A DNA stretch of 64,000 nt from Nodosilinea sp. E11 (GCF_032813545.1 NZ_CP136520.1:4148001-4212000), one strand, 5' to 3'; shown: positions 35,758 through 44,422, numbered from the stretch's first letter. Notes: generated from the letters alone by a model not told the origin. A program made the numbers and translations.

Positions 35758-37254
35758 CTAAAACTGCAAATTCCACTCTTCGGGGGGACGGTTTTGCAAG
35801 TCGCCTGGGGCACCACCCGAGGTGGAACCCGACTCGCGCAGGCTGTCACCGAGGGGGTCGCGGGGGCGGGCCGGGGTAGTGGCGGGTGGCGTGGCGGGGG
35901 TCGCCGGTTGACTGCCGCCGCTGGGGGCCGCTTCGCCCTGGTTGATAATCACCGGCTGGTTGGGCCGGGGGTTGAAGGTCTCGAAGGTGACGGCCCTCAC
36001 CAGCGGCGGGTTTTGGCCATCGGTGACGCGCAGGGTGACGGTGGTGGTGCCAGCGGGGCTGAGCGGCATCGCCATGGCCCCCTGAAGGCCGACGCTACCG
36101 GGAGAGGGCAGCAACTCGACTTTGGCGGTTGAGCCGCCTTCAACCCGCCAAGCCACCTGGAACCCAGGAATCGGCTGGCCCGGTTCTACCGGTACGAGAT
36201 ACTTGGGTTCGGCCTCACGGCCATTGATGGTAAAGGCCGCAATGCGAACCGGGCGGGGCTCAATGTTGACCACCTCGCTTTGCTTGGCGGTGGGCAGCTC
36301 ATTATCTCCCAGGTTGACGGGGACTGGGGTGAGCTCAAACTGGTATTGGCCCACCTCGATCATGCCGCTGGGCACCCCTTGGCAAATCAGGCGATCTTGA
36401 ATTTGGCAAAAGGGCTGAAGCTCTTCGGGCAGCGAGATCGGCGAGGCCCCATCGGGGTTGCGCAAGGTAAACCGACGACCGCCCAAGGTAGTGCCATCGG
36501 GTCGCTTAACCACCAGCAATAGGTCTTGCAGGCTTTCAGGGTGGGTGACAATCCAGCTGACGCGAATGCCCGCTTCGGTAACTGGTGGGGCCATGGCAGG
36601 GCCATTGGCCGAACTTTGGGTGCCCGCTTCGGAGTAGATTACCTGGTCGGGGGCTAGCTCTAATACCGTGGGCTGGGCTGGCCCCGCCAGGGTGACGAGG
36701 CTGCTATCGGCGCGTACTGGAGCTAGGTTGAGGCCCAGGTTTGGCAGTAGGGTCAGCTCAAAGCGATACTGTCCGGGTTCTCTCAGATCGAGGGGAACCT
36801 CGCGACAGGTGAGGAGGCGTCGGGTTTGGTCACAGTAGGCCAGCAGGCTGACCGGCAGCCCCTGGGATAGGTCGTAGGTCTCAGGCCCAAAGACTAGGGT
36901 GCCATCGGGGGCATAGCCCCGCAAAAGCATGGTTTGCACCTGGCGAGGCTGGCTCACCTGCCAGCTCAGGCGGGGTGAATCGCCTAGGGTGAGCGCATAC
37001 CGGCTCTGAGAGGGCGAGATATCGAGCACGTGGGGATGGGGTGGGGTGCGCCCAAAAATCCACCACAGCAGGCCGCCCAGGCTACCGAGAGCCGCGATCG
37101 CCGCCGCGATCGCTAGTCGCCGCTGCCACCGAGGTCGCCCTAGGGGCTCAGGAGATGGAGCCAGGGTGATGGCCGCTGCCGTTGCTACGCTGTCTACCGA
37201 CGGGTCGGCCTGGCGTTCTGGTTCCTGCCATTGTTCAAGTTGAGACCCTGCCAT
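35758..37254 (-). CDS. Single-pass membrane protein with extracytoplasmic Ig-like repeats
   Basis: 498 aa. A short cytoplasmic N-terminus (~45 residues) and one membrane helix (LAIAAAIAALGSLGGLLWWI) lead to a large outside part. Three related beta-rich units of about 110-120 residues are visible; two contain the parallel phrases EPGQYRFELTLLPNLGLNLA and EVGQYQFELTPVPVNLGDNE, and RVSWIVTHPESLQDLLLVVK resembles RLSWQVSQPRQVQTMLLRGY. The last ~70 residues are Pro/Thr/Ser-rich. I do not recognise a family. It is probably co-transcribed with the HTH/GrpE-like gene downstream. Confidence 0.7.
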   Translation of the reverse strand: MAGSQLEQWQEPERQADPSVDSVATAAAITLAPSPEPLGRPRWQRRLAIAAAIAALGSLGGLLWWIFGRTPPHPHVLDISPSQSRYALTLGDSPRLSWQVSQPRQVQTMLLRGYAPDGTLVFGPETYDLSQGLPVSLLAYCDQTRRLLTCREVPLDLREPGQYRFELTLLPNLGLNLAPVRADSSLVTLAGPAQPTVLELAPDQVIYSEAGTQSSANGPAMAPPVTEAGIRVSWIVTHPESLQDLLLVVKRPDGTTLGGRRFTLRNPDGASPISLPEELQPFCQIQDRLICQGVPSGMIEVGQYQFELTPVPVNLGDNELPTAKQSEVVNIEPRPVRIAAFTINGREAEPKYLVPVEPGQPIPGFQVAWRVEGGSTAKVELLPSPGSVGLQGAMAMPLSPAGTTTVTLRVTDGQNPPLVRAVTFETFNPRPNQPVIINQGEAAPSGGSQPATPATPPATTPARPRDPLGDSLRESGSTSGGAPGDLQNRPPEEWNLQF

Positions 37255-37366
37255 TGCCGTTACCTGTCCTCACATTCCAGGGCAGCATAGCGACTTAGCG
37301 GGGCCTCTGCCAACTGTCTTTACCTACGACCCCTGCCCAATGCCCCGCTTGTCACTGTTACCGAAG

Positions 37367-37414
37367 GTGACCTTGCCTAACTGTGACCTTTCCTAATGGT
37401 GACATTCTATCGAT
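37367..37414. repeat. Three tandem 16-bp repeats beginning GTGAC
   Basis: GTGACCTTGCCTAACT, GTGACCTTTCCTAATG and GTGACATTCTATCGAT follow each other with exact 16-bp period (GTGAC at 37367, 37383, 37399); a weaker unit may precede at 37351. They sit in the 238-bp gap between the divergent genes 35758-37254 and 37493-38032, about 80-110 bp from each start. A multi-site regulator operator is the simplest reading. Confidence 0.65.
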
Positions 37415-37492
37415 CGGAAACCGTTCCCTAACGGTGATCGATCATCGGCCCAGTCGTTAATCGAATGGTCAGCCCCCACTGGCGACGGGCAG

Positions 37493-38032
37493 ATGCTCCT
37501 GGACAACTCCTTGGCCAGCCAAGCATTAGCCTACGGGCTGCTATCTGTCTTAGGGATGAGTTCTAAACCTCAAAAGCCGTTGAGACTAGACTTTATCCCA
37601 CCCATGGTAATGGTTATGACAGACGATATTTTAGAAGACGTTTTTCCAGAAGAGGCTTCTCCCCAAGAGGTGCAGTGGGCTTCTGGCTCGACCGATGAGC
37701 CCACCTTTCCTGAGGGAGCCTGGACAGATAAAACCGCCCTGGTGGAAGCACCTCTAGAAGGGCAAAAGTACCAGGTAAAGTTTGAAGGGGTCTACTGGAC
37801 GGCGATCACAGTTCCGCCTGGAGATCTGCTGACCCACGGTGAAATGGTAGCCGTTTTGGGCCGTGATGGTACTGAGCTAGTGGTACGAAAGCAGCCCGAT
37901 CGCCAACCGCATGGACATTTACCCCCTGACCTAGATACTCCTGCGGGGCCAGCGCCGCAACCCTATGGGCAGTTACCCCACAGCCTAGCCACCCCTCCTG
38001 GGCTAACACCGCCCGCCAGTTTTTTGATTTAA
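37493..38032 (+). CDS. Small protein with NfeD-like OB-fold domain
   Basis: 179 aa from the ATG at 37493; ATGs at 37556 and near 37604 are alternatives and none has a strong ribosome site. Residues about 85-130 (GQKYQVKFEGVYWTAITVPP, HGEMVAVLGRDGTELVVRK) resemble the C-terminal OB-fold domain of NfeD proteins, which work with membrane stomatin-type proteins. The first ~80 residues are acidic. The C-terminal ~45 residues contain two copies of a Pro-rich unit (PHGHLPPDLDTPAG and PYGQLPHSLATPPG). Function unknown. Confidence 0.6.
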   Translation: MLLDNSLASQALAYGLLSVLGMSSKPQKPLRLDFIPPMVMVMTDDILEDVFPEEASPQEVQWASGSTDEPTFPEGAWTDKTALVEAPLEGQKYQVKFEGVYWTAITVPPGDLLTHGEMVAVLGRDGTELVVRKQPDRQPHGHLPPDLDTPAGPAPQPYGQLPHSLATPPGLTPPASFLI

Positions 38033-38142
38033 ACCAGGCCTCAAGCGGCTGGCCCTCTTAGGGCTGGAGGAGGCTTTTGAGAGTAAATGGAGTGTGAGCT
38101 AGCTAGTCATCGCTTCGCTGACCCGACCGGTCAGCGGGGTGC

Positions 38143-38661
38143 TTAGGTGGTGGGTTTGGCTAGACCCATCCGAATTTCGGAGCAAAATGAGGCGATTTGT
38201 TCTGTGTCGCCCACTTTAACCACGCTGGTGCGCATGCGTAGGTTGGGGTTGACGAACCACAGCCGTTCTTCGACCTGACCGGTCTCGGTGGGGGTTGTAA
38301 TGGTGAGTACTTCTGCTTCGACGCGGTAGCTGCCCTGTAAGACCGCAGACCCGGCAGCTTGTATCAGCACGCCCTCACCGCTGGCGCTCGGGGTCAGAAT
38401 GACCATGAGGGCGCTGCTTTGAATTTTTTTGGTTTCACCGTCGAGCTGGCTATCTTGGTGAATGCGCAGGCCGCAGGCAATGTGGCTGGGGTCGTGGCCT
38501 AGGGGCGCACAGGCCTGAACTAGGTCGCCATCGCTGGCGGGCAAGAACTCAATTAGCAGATTAGACTGCCCCGCTTGGGAACTCTGACCCGCCAGGTTAT
38601 GGGTGGTGCGCTGAGAAAACCACTTGCCGGCTAGGCTTTCAAAAAAGTTCACAATGTCCAT
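38143..38661 (-). CDS. cpcS: Phycobiliprotein lyase, CpcS/CpeS family
   Basis: 172 aa. CpcS-type lyases attach phycocyanobilin to Cys-84 of phycobiliprotein subunits and adopt a lipocalin-like barrel. The start MDIVNFFESLAGKWFSQRTT and the C-terminal pair EERLWFVNPNLRMRTSVVK and ASFCSEIRMGLA are typical of the family. No antenna structural gene is adjacent. It is divergent from hemE, which makes the tetrapyrrole precursor of the bilin, across about 350 bp. Confidence 0.92.
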   Translation of the reverse strand: MDIVNFFESLAGKWFSQRTTHNLAGQSSQAGQSNLLIEFLPASDGDLVQACAPLGHDPSHIACGLRIHQDSQLDGETKKIQSSALMVILTPSASGEGVLIQAAGSAVLQGSYRVEAEVLTITTPTETGQVEERLWFVNPNLRMRTSVVKVGDTEQIASFCSEIRMGLAKPTT

Positions 38662-39014
38662 GGGGATAATCTGCGTTTCGACAAATAGTCACAGTCTTTA
38701 ATTCTACGGTGAAGCGCTCCTTTTCTGGCTTATGCCGAATCTGATTCCCAAAACGCCTCTTCTTGAAGGTTGAAGGGCCAACCTGTGGGGGCGTATGCCA
38801 TGCAGCAGGGCGCATGCTATTCAAATTTAGGCTGCAATTCAGTAACCCCAGAATCCTGTGGATCAACGGTCGTAATTGTGTACAAATGTTGCGAGATCAA
38901 AAGAGCTGAACTCCTTTTCCCGTAAGAATTAGAGAGCATCACAGAGTGATAAGCTAACGGTTACGCTTAAAGCTGTTTTTAATCGCTGTTCTGTAAAAAT
39001 TGGTGACGCCTCAC
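38662..39014. promoter_or_regulatory. Divergent promoter region between cpcS and hemE
   Basis: About 350 bp between two divergent tetrapyrrole-related genes. Open frames here are short and look non-coding. No operator could be assigned. Confidence 0.35.
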
Positions 39015-40076
39015 ATGACCGCAGTGAACCAGGTACCTTTGTTACTCCGCGCCGCCCGCCACGAGGTGCTAGAGCGTCCCCCCGTGTGGATGATGCGCCA
39101 AGCCGGACGCTATATGAAGGTGTACCGTGACCTGCGCGACAAGTATCCGTCCTTTCGCGATCGCTCCGAAAATGCCGATCTAGCCATTGAGATCTCGCTG
39201 CAACCCTGGCGCGCCTTTCGCCCCGATGGGGTGATCATGTTCTCGGATATTCTGACGCCGCTGCCGGGCATGGGCATTCCCTTCGACATCGTCGAGAGCA
39301 AGGGGCCGATCATCGATCCACCCATCCGCACCCAGGCCCAGATCGACGCGGTGCACGAGCTTGACCCCGAAACAGCGCTGCCCTACATTCGCACCATTCT
39401 GCAAACTCTACGCAGCGAAGTGGGCAACGATGCGGCGGTGCTGGGCTTTGTCGGTTCGCCCTGGACTCTGGCGGCCTACGCTGTGGAGGGCAAAACCTCG
39501 AAGAGCTACACCAACATCAAGGGTATGGCGTTCTCGGAACCCGCTATGCTGCACACGCTGCTGGGCAAGCTGGCCGATAACATCGCCCAGTATGTGCGCT
39601 ACCAGATCGACTGCGGTGCTCAGGTGGTGCAGCTGTTTGACTCTTGGGCCGGGCAGCTCAGCCCCATGGACTACCGCACCTTTGCGCTGCCCTACCAGCA
39701 GCGGGTGGTGCAGCAGGTGAAGCAGACCCACCCCGATACCCCGCTGATTCTCTACATCAGCGGCAGCGCTGGGGTCTTTGACCTAATGGGTGAGTCGGGC
39801 GTCGATATTGTCAGTGTCGACTGGACGATGGATATGGCGGAGGCTCGTCGTCGCCTCGGCCCTAGCATTGGTGTGCAGGGCAACATTGACCCGGCGATTT
39901 TGTTTGGCTCCCAGGATCTAATTCGCGATCGCATTCTCGACACCATTAGAAAAGCGGGCAATCGCGGTCATATTCTCAACCTGGGCCACGGCATTTTGCC
40001 CGGCACCCCCGAAGAGAATGCGGCCTACTTCTTTGAAACCGCCAAAAATATCGACAAGCTGTTGGCGACCGTTTAA
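39015..40076 (+). CDS. hemE: Uroporphyrinogen decarboxylase
   Basis: 353 aa from the ATG at 39015. It decarboxylates the four acetate groups of uroporphyrinogen III to give coproporphyrinogen III, on the route to heme, chlorophyll and bilins. Signatures [20 protein letters not shown], the catalytic-aspartate region [14 protein letters not shown] and [19 protein letters not shown] are intact, as is [14 protein letters not shown] near the end. TTG/GTG codons just upstream are less likely starts. Confidence 0.97.
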   Translation: MTAVNQVPLLLRAARHEVLERPPVWMMRQAGRYMKVYRDLRDKYPSFRDRSENADLAIEISLQPWRAFRPDGVIMFSDILTPLPGMGIPFDIVESKGPIIDPPIRTQAQIDAVHELDPETALPYIRTILQTLRSEVGNDAAVLGFVGSPWTLAAYAVEGKTSKSYTNIKGMAFSEPAMLHTLLGKLADNIAQYVRYQIDCGAQVVQLFDSWAGQLSPMDYRTFALPYQQRVVQQVKQTHPDTPLILYISGSAGVFDLMGESGVDIVSVDWTMDMAEARRRLGPSIGVQGNIDPAILFGSQDLIRDRILDTIRKAGNRGHILNLGHGILPGTPEENAAYFFETAKNIDKLLATV

Positions 40077-40088
40077 TCCACCGTGTCA

Positions 40089-40128
40089 TCTTAGGTAGGG
40101 GCGCAGCATGCTGCGCCCCTACCTAAGA
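40089..40128. repeat. Perfect 40-bp palindrome
   Basis: The sequence is identical to its reverse complement over 40 bases, centred on GCATGC, with arms TCTTAGGTAGGGGCGCAGCA. It starts 12 bp after the hemE stop and ends 9 bp before the next ATG, so it may act as a hairpin terminator or attenuator. Its GTAGGGGCGCA arms resemble dispersed palindromic repeats. Confidence 0.8.
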
Positions 40129-40137
40129 CCCTTCTCT

Positions 40138-40923
40138 ATGCTTTCCCTCACCCAGGGTCATTTGCGCCTGCTGGAAATCTGCCCTCGGCGGTACCAGTAC
40201 ACCTACCTAGAACACCACACAGTGCCCACCGATCCGGCGGTGCTAGAGCGGCAGCGGTGGGGTACCGAATTTCACCGGGTGATGCAGCAGCGTGACCTGG
40301 GCCTGCCCGTCGACGATGTGCTGCAAGCCGATGCGGCCCTAGGCGCGGCGGTCAACGGGTTGTTGGCTGCTGCGCCCGAGCTGTTTGTGCCCCAGCCCGA
40401 GGGCTTTCGCCAGAGCGAGCATCGCCGCACCCTGACCTTTAATGGCTACGCCCTCACGGCCATCTACGACCTGCTGATCGTGGGGCCGACCAGCGCCCAA
40501 ATCATTGATTGGAAGACCTATCAGCGACCGACTGAGCAGGCCCAGTTGGCTAAAGAGTGGCAGACGCGGCTTTATCTGTATCTGCTGGTAGAAACCAGCC
40601 ACCTGGCTCCCGAACAGGTCTCGATGACCTACTGGTTTGTGGCTCCGCCGACGGCCCAAGCTGCTCCAGCGCCGCCCAGCAGCATCACGATCGCCTACAC
40701 AGCGACCCAGCATCGCCATACCGAGGCCGACCTGCAACGGCTGACCGATCAGCTGAGTGACCTGCTGGCGATGGAGGCCGATCTGCCCCAGGTGGAGGCA
40801 GGCCAGGGCTACTGCACCCAGTGCCCGTTTGCGGTGCGCTGCCAGCGATCGTCGGAGCGCTACGGGCTAGAGGGGAGCCTGGTCTTACCTGCGATCGCCG
40901 ATATTGCCGAGGTGCCCCTCTAG
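40138..40923 (+). CDS. RecB/Cas4-like PD-(D/E)XK nuclease
   Basis: 261 aa from the ATG at 40138, just after the 40-bp palindrome. The catalytic core is YALTAIYDLLIVGPTSAQII followed by DWKTY, giving the D...DxK pattern. An N-terminal Cys (LLEICPRRYQYTYLEH) and a C-terminal cluster (GYCTQCPFAVRCQRS) match the four-cysteine iron-sulfur arrangement of AddB/Cas4-type nucleases. Such enzymes process DNA ends. No cas genes are nearby, so a repair role is more likely. Confidence 0.85.
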   Translation: MLSLTQGHLRLLEICPRRYQYTYLEHHTVPTDPAVLERQRWGTEFHRVMQQRDLGLPVDDVLQADAALGAAVNGLLAAAPELFVPQPEGFRQSEHRRTLTFNGYALTAIYDLLIVGPTSAQIIDWKTYQRPTEQAQLAKEWQTRLYLYLLVETSHLAPEQVSMTYWFVAPPTAQAAPAPPSSITIAYTATQHRHTEADLQRLTDQLSDLLAMEADLPQVEAGQGYCTQCPFAVRCQRSSERYGLEGSLVLPAIADIAEVPL

Positions 40924-41140
40924 ATGGCCCCGAAATCTACCGTTACAGACCGATAAACCTGACGATAAACTTCACTACAAAACTTCAACAGGTGAACTTT
41001 CTAGAACCTGGTTAAGCAAGGGTTTAAGGTCGAGTTAATCTGAAGTTAGACACAGCTGAGTCGCTTCACATCAAGCTCGTCAAGCCTTCATTTCGTAGGC
41101 CTTTCTCTACATGCCATCGCTACATGGCAAGGAGTTTATG

Positions 41141-43174
41141 ATGACCCGAAACGTCTTTTCAGACCGGCGCAATGTGGCGCTGGTAGGTGCTTACTCTAGC
41201 GGTAAGACGACATTGTTAGAAAGCATTCTCTCGGTCACTGGGGCGATTACCCGCAAGGGCAGCGTCGATGAGGGCAACACCCTTGGCGATAGCTCCCCGG
41301 AGGCCCGCGCCCGCGCCATGACCGTCGAAGTAAATGCCGCCAGTACTGAGTACGGCGGCATTTGTTTTACGTTCGTCGATTGCCCTGGCTCGGTCGAGCT
41401 CCAGCAAGAAACCAACCATGCCCTGATGGGAGTCGATGCGGCGATCGTGGTCTGCGAAGCCGACCCCAGCAAGGTGCTCACCCTTTCCCCGCTGCTGCAA
41501 TTTCTCGACACCTGGGAAATTCCGCACCTGATCTGGATTAACAAGCTCGATCGCGCCAATGGTACCTTCGCTGAGGTGCTGGCCGCCCTGCGCCAGGTTT
41601 CTTCGCGCCCGGTGGTGCCCCAGCAGTACCCGATTCGCCAAAACCAGGATCTGGTGGGCTTTATCGATCTGGTGACTGAGCAGGCCTTTCACTACCACCC
41701 TGGTGCCCCCGCCGACCCGGTGCTACTGCCCTCCTCGCTTCAGGCAGAAGAACAGGCCGCCCGCGCCGAAATGCTCGAAACCCTGGCCGACTACGACGAT
41801 CACCTGCTCGAAGAGCTGCTGGAGGATATTGCCCCCCCCGAGGACGAAATTGTGCGCGACTTAAAAATGGAGCTGGGGGCCGATCTGATTGTGCCCGTGT
41901 TTATGGGCGTAGCTCTGGCCGACTATGGTGTTCGACCCCTGCTCGATGCCCTGGTCAAAGAAGCGCCCGAGCCCAGCATTACCTGCGATCGCCGTGGCAT
42001 TGCCTGCGACGACGCTACCCTGGCCCAGGTGCTTAAAACCTATTACACCCCCCAGGGCGGCAAGCTGTCGCTGGTGCGGGTCTGGTGCGGCGAACTGAAG
42101 GATGGCGATAGCTTGAATGGCGATCGCATGGGTGGTCTCTACGACCTGATGGGCACCCAGCAAACCAGCCTCAGCCGAGCCGAAGCGGGTCGCATTGTCG
42201 CCGTAGCCCGCCTAGACGGTGCCCAGACCGGCGATACCCTGACCACGATGGGCGACTACCCCGATACGCTGCTGTCCAAAGCCCCGGTGATCGACCCGGT
42301 CTACGCCCTGGCCATTACCCCCGCCAAGCGCAGCGATGAAGTCAAGCTCAGCGCCGCCCTCACCAAGCTACTCGAAGAAGACCCCTCGCTGTTTTGGGAG
42401 CAGCATGGCGACACCCATGAGGTGATTCTCTGGGGCCAGGGCGACGTGCACCTGAAGCTGGCGATCGATCGCCTGGGTCGTAAGTACAACTTGCCCATGG
42501 CTACTCACCTGCCCCAGGTGCCCTACAAAGAGACCATTCGTCAGGCCAAAGATTCTGTTCACGGGCGCTACAAGCACCAGAGCGGCGGCCATGGCCAGTT
42601 TGGCGATGTCTATCTCTCGATTCAGCCGCTGCCGCGCGGCGATGGCTTTGCCTTTAGCGACACCATTGTGGGCGGCGTGGTGCCCAAGCAGTATATTCCC
42701 AGCGTTGAGACTGGCGTGCGCGAATACCTCGACCACGGCCCCTTGGGCTTTCCGGTGGTGGATGTGGCGGTGACGCTGACCAATGGCTCATACCACAACG
42801 TCGATAGCTCCGACAATGCCTTTAAGCAGGCCGCCCGCATCGCCATGCAGGAGGGCCTGGTCGCCTGCAACCCCACCCTGCTCGAACCGATTACCCAGGT
42901 CGAAATTTCGGTGCCCAGCATCTATACCTCCAATGTGCTGAAGCTGATTACTGGCCGCCGTGGTCAGATTCTCGGCTACGAGGGCAAGGCCGACTGGCCC
43001 GGCTGGGATGTGGTGACGGGGCACCTGCCCCAGGCCGAAATGCAGACCATGATCTTAGAACTCAGGTCGCTGACCATGGGCGTGGGCTTCTTTAAGTGGA
43101 CCTACGACCACCTCGACCCGGTGCCTGAGAAACTGACGGAAAGAATATTGGCGAGTGCAGGGGGCGATCGCTAA
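41141..43174 (+). CDS. Elongation factor G-like GTPase (paralogue)
   Basis: 677 aa from the ATG at 41141, 6 bases after AAGGAG; the ATG at 41138 is also possible. The GTPase domain has an altered P-loop (LVGAYSSGKTTLLESI instead of AHVDHGKT), G3 as DCPG and G4 as NKLD. EF-G domains II-V follow (GHGQFGDVYLSIQPLPRGDG, FKQAARIAMQEGLVACNPTL, ITGRRGQILGYEG). A lone gene rather than part of a rps12-rps7-fusA-tuf cluster, so it is a paralogue and not the housekeeping translocase. Its role (ribosome rescue, recycling or stress translation) is unknown. Confidence 0.9.
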   Translation: MTRNVFSDRRNVALVGAYSSGKTTLLESILSVTGAITRKGSVDEGNTLGDSSPEARARAMTVEVNAASTEYGGICFTFVDCPGSVELQQETNHALMGVDAAIVVCEADPSKVLTLSPLLQFLDTWEIPHLIWINKLDRANGTFAEVLAALRQVSSRPVVPQQYPIRQNQDLVGFIDLVTEQAFHYHPGAPADPVLLPSSLQAEEQAARAEMLETLADYDDHLLEELLEDIAPPEDEIVRDLKMELGADLIVPVFMGVALADYGVRPLLDALVKEAPEPSITCDRRGIACDDATLAQVLKTYYTPQGGKLSLVRVWCGELKDGDSLNGDRMGGLYDLMGTQQTSLSRAEAGRIVAVARLDGAQTGDTLTTMGDYPDTLLSKAPVIDPVYALAITPAKRSDEVKLSAALTKLLEEDPSLFWEQHGDTHEVILWGQGDVHLKLAIDRLGRKYNLPMATHLPQVPYKETIRQAKDSVHGRYKHQSGGHGQFGDVYLSIQPLPRGDGFAFSDTIVGGVVPKQYIPSVETGVREYLDHGPLGFPVVDVAVTLTNGSYHNVDSSDNAFKQAARIAMQEGLVACNPTLLEPITQVEISVPSIYTSNVLKLITGRRGQILGYEGKADWPGWDVVTGHLPQAEMQTMILELRSLTMGVGFFKWTYDHLDPVPEKLTERILASAGGDR

Positions 43175-43204
43175 CCCCACCTGCTAAATAGTGTCGCTCT
43201 TAGC

Positions 43205-43238
43205 AGACCCCAGAGTTTTTGCAAAAACTCTGGGGTCT
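43205..43238. terminator. Perfect 34-bp palindrome after the EF-G-like gene
   Basis: AGACCCCAGAGTTTTTG is followed immediately by its exact reverse complement. It is 30 bp after the stop. The A/T-rich centre of the stem gives T-runs in both directions, and it may act as a two-way terminator although no separate U-tract follows. Confidence 0.65.
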
Positions 43239-43337
43239 AATACCAATCGTCCATGCCGCTGACGCGCCACCCCCAGCAATAAAAATCGTAGGGTGCATTC
43301 GCGAAGCAATGTACCTTCTTAGGGTCATTTTTAGAGC

Positions 43338-43440
43338 AAATCCGAATTCTATACCCCCGGTTCCCAACGGGCCAATCCGTAGGGGCAAACGGTTGTTTGC
43401 CCTTAACCAATCGGGGGTAGCCAGGACGGATTTTGTATAA
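43338..43440. repeat. MITE-like repeat family 2, copy 2
   Basis: Homologous to 34957-35054 in the same order and spacing. Left end AAATCCGAATTCTATACCCCCG and right end (complement of CGGGGGTAGCC...CGGATTTT) are imperfect inverted repeats; the centre is GGGGCAAACGGTTGTTTGCCC. It ends 8 bp from the stop of the GFA gene and marks the left border of the accessory island. Confidence 0.78.
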
Positions 43441-43447
43441 CTGCCAG

Positions 43448-43903
43448 CTAATCAGGTTGTTTGGCAAACTCAGCCAGCAACGCCGGAAAATCTTCTGGTT
43501 GCGGAAACTTGTTGAAGCTGTAGACGGCAGGTGTGGTTGCCCAGGGCAGCTTTTCGTCGGTATAGGTTTCGATGAATGGACTGAAAGACTGGACATCATC
43601 CATTATCGTCGATCGCACATTGACGAAGTCATCCATACCCTCTGGGCGCGTGAACAGCCAGCTCATGCAGTGGGCACAAAAATAATGACGCGTTGCGCCG
43701 CGCAGTCCGCCAATTACAGGTTCACCCAACGTTACCTTGAACCCACTGCTGGAATAAAGTGTGCTTAAACTAAAGGCGCTTGCAGTCATTTGCTGGCACC
43801 CCATGCAGTGGCACGCCATAGTCATAAGCGGTTCTGAGCTGGCTTCAAACTGAACTTGCCCACATCTACACTGGCCTGTTTCGCGAGGTTTACTGTCTGT
43901 CAT
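43448..43903 (-). CDS. GFA/CENP-V-fold zinc protein
   Basis: 151 aa from the ATG at 43903 (an upstream extension would run across the attC-like site and is rejected). Zinc-binding cysteines follow the GFA (glutathione-dependent formaldehyde-activating-like) pattern: [21 protein letters not shown] and [10 protein letters not shown]. Substrates of this family are mostly unknown. It lies directly after the attC-like site, in the position of the next gene cassette, and ends at a MITE-like repeat. Confidence 0.85.
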   Translation of the reverse strand: MTDSKPRETGQCRCGQVQFEASSEPLMTMACHCMGCQQMTASAFSLSTLYSSSGFKVTLGEPVIGGLRGATRHYFCAHCMSWLFTRPEGMDDFVNVRSTIMDDVQSFSPFIETYTDEKLPWATTPAVYSFNKFPQPEDFPALLAEFAKQPD

Positions 43904-43944
43904 TACTGACTCCCTAGTGCTTAGCTCCGTAACAATATTTTTTG

Positions 43945-44030
43945 TCCTAACGGTGAAGTTGTGCGGCGGCAGACAACCTTGAACATCCACCGAGAATCTC
44001 TATACCGTCCGCACCAACGCAGTGTTAGGC
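43945..44030 (-). other. attC-like integron recombination site
   Basis: Read on the minus strand: R'' GCCTAAC (44030-44024), 5-base spacer, L'' GTTGGTGCGG (44018-44009), ~42-base centre, L' CCGCACAAC (43966-43958), 6-base spacer, R' GTTAGGA (43951-43945). The R boxes pair except the last base, and the L boxes pair perfectly except for one extra base in L''. The 5/6-base spacers and extra base on the L'' side are the features that set polarity in known attC sites, and they orient this one with the flanking minus-strand genes. R'' begins 4 bases after the vapC stop, as in gene cassettes. Confidence 0.8.
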
Positions 44031-44034
44031 GGCT

Positions 44035-44415
44035 TTAGCGACTATAGGGTTGCTCCAAACTCAAGCCGGAGATAACTTTGTAGTGCTTCACGTTGAAAGT
44101 ACAAAGAGTTGCGCTACGCCCAATAGCACAGGCCGCAATCAAAGCATCAATCAGACCAACCTTGTGAGACAGATGATAGGCTGTGAAATCAGATAGGGCA
44201 CGGGCGCAATCGGTTTCAGTCGGCCAAACGATGGTTAGTGGCGCTACAAGTTGTAGAACTTTCCTCACCTGTTGCTTGTTCTGAGCATCCTGAATCAATT
44301 CCATCACCACAAAGCCTGGGATGCTCGGCAGTGTTGGGACAGAGGCAAACCAAGCCAGTGCTGGCCCGTAGCCCCGTTGAATGTCAATCATGACATCGGC
44401 ATCGACAAGGTACAT
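44035..44415 (-). CDS. vapC: PIN-domain ribonuclease toxin, VapC family
   Basis: 126 aa. PIN-domain acidic residues are in place: the N-terminal Asp in MYLVDADVMIDI, Glu in VVMELIQDA, Asp in KVGLIDALIAACA, and the late polar residue in CTFNVKHYKVI. VapC toxins cleave tRNA or rRNA and are held inactive by VapB. It follows the antitoxin gene by 7 bp and its stop is 4 bases from the attC-like site. The local GC is lower than in the core genome. Confidence 0.9.
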   Translation of the reverse strand: MYLVDADVMIDIQRGYGPALAWFASVPTLPSIPGFVVMELIQDAQNKQQVRKVLQLVAPLTIVWPTETDCARALSDFTAYHLSHKVGLIDALIAACAIGRSATLCTFNVKHYKVISGLSLEQPYSR

Positions 44416-44422
44416 TCGCTAC

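Noticed and set aside
40138-40923. Cas4 of a CRISPR system
   Set aside because: The PD-(D/E)XK plus four-cysteine pattern fits Cas4/AddB-like nucleases generally, but no other cas gene or array is in the window.
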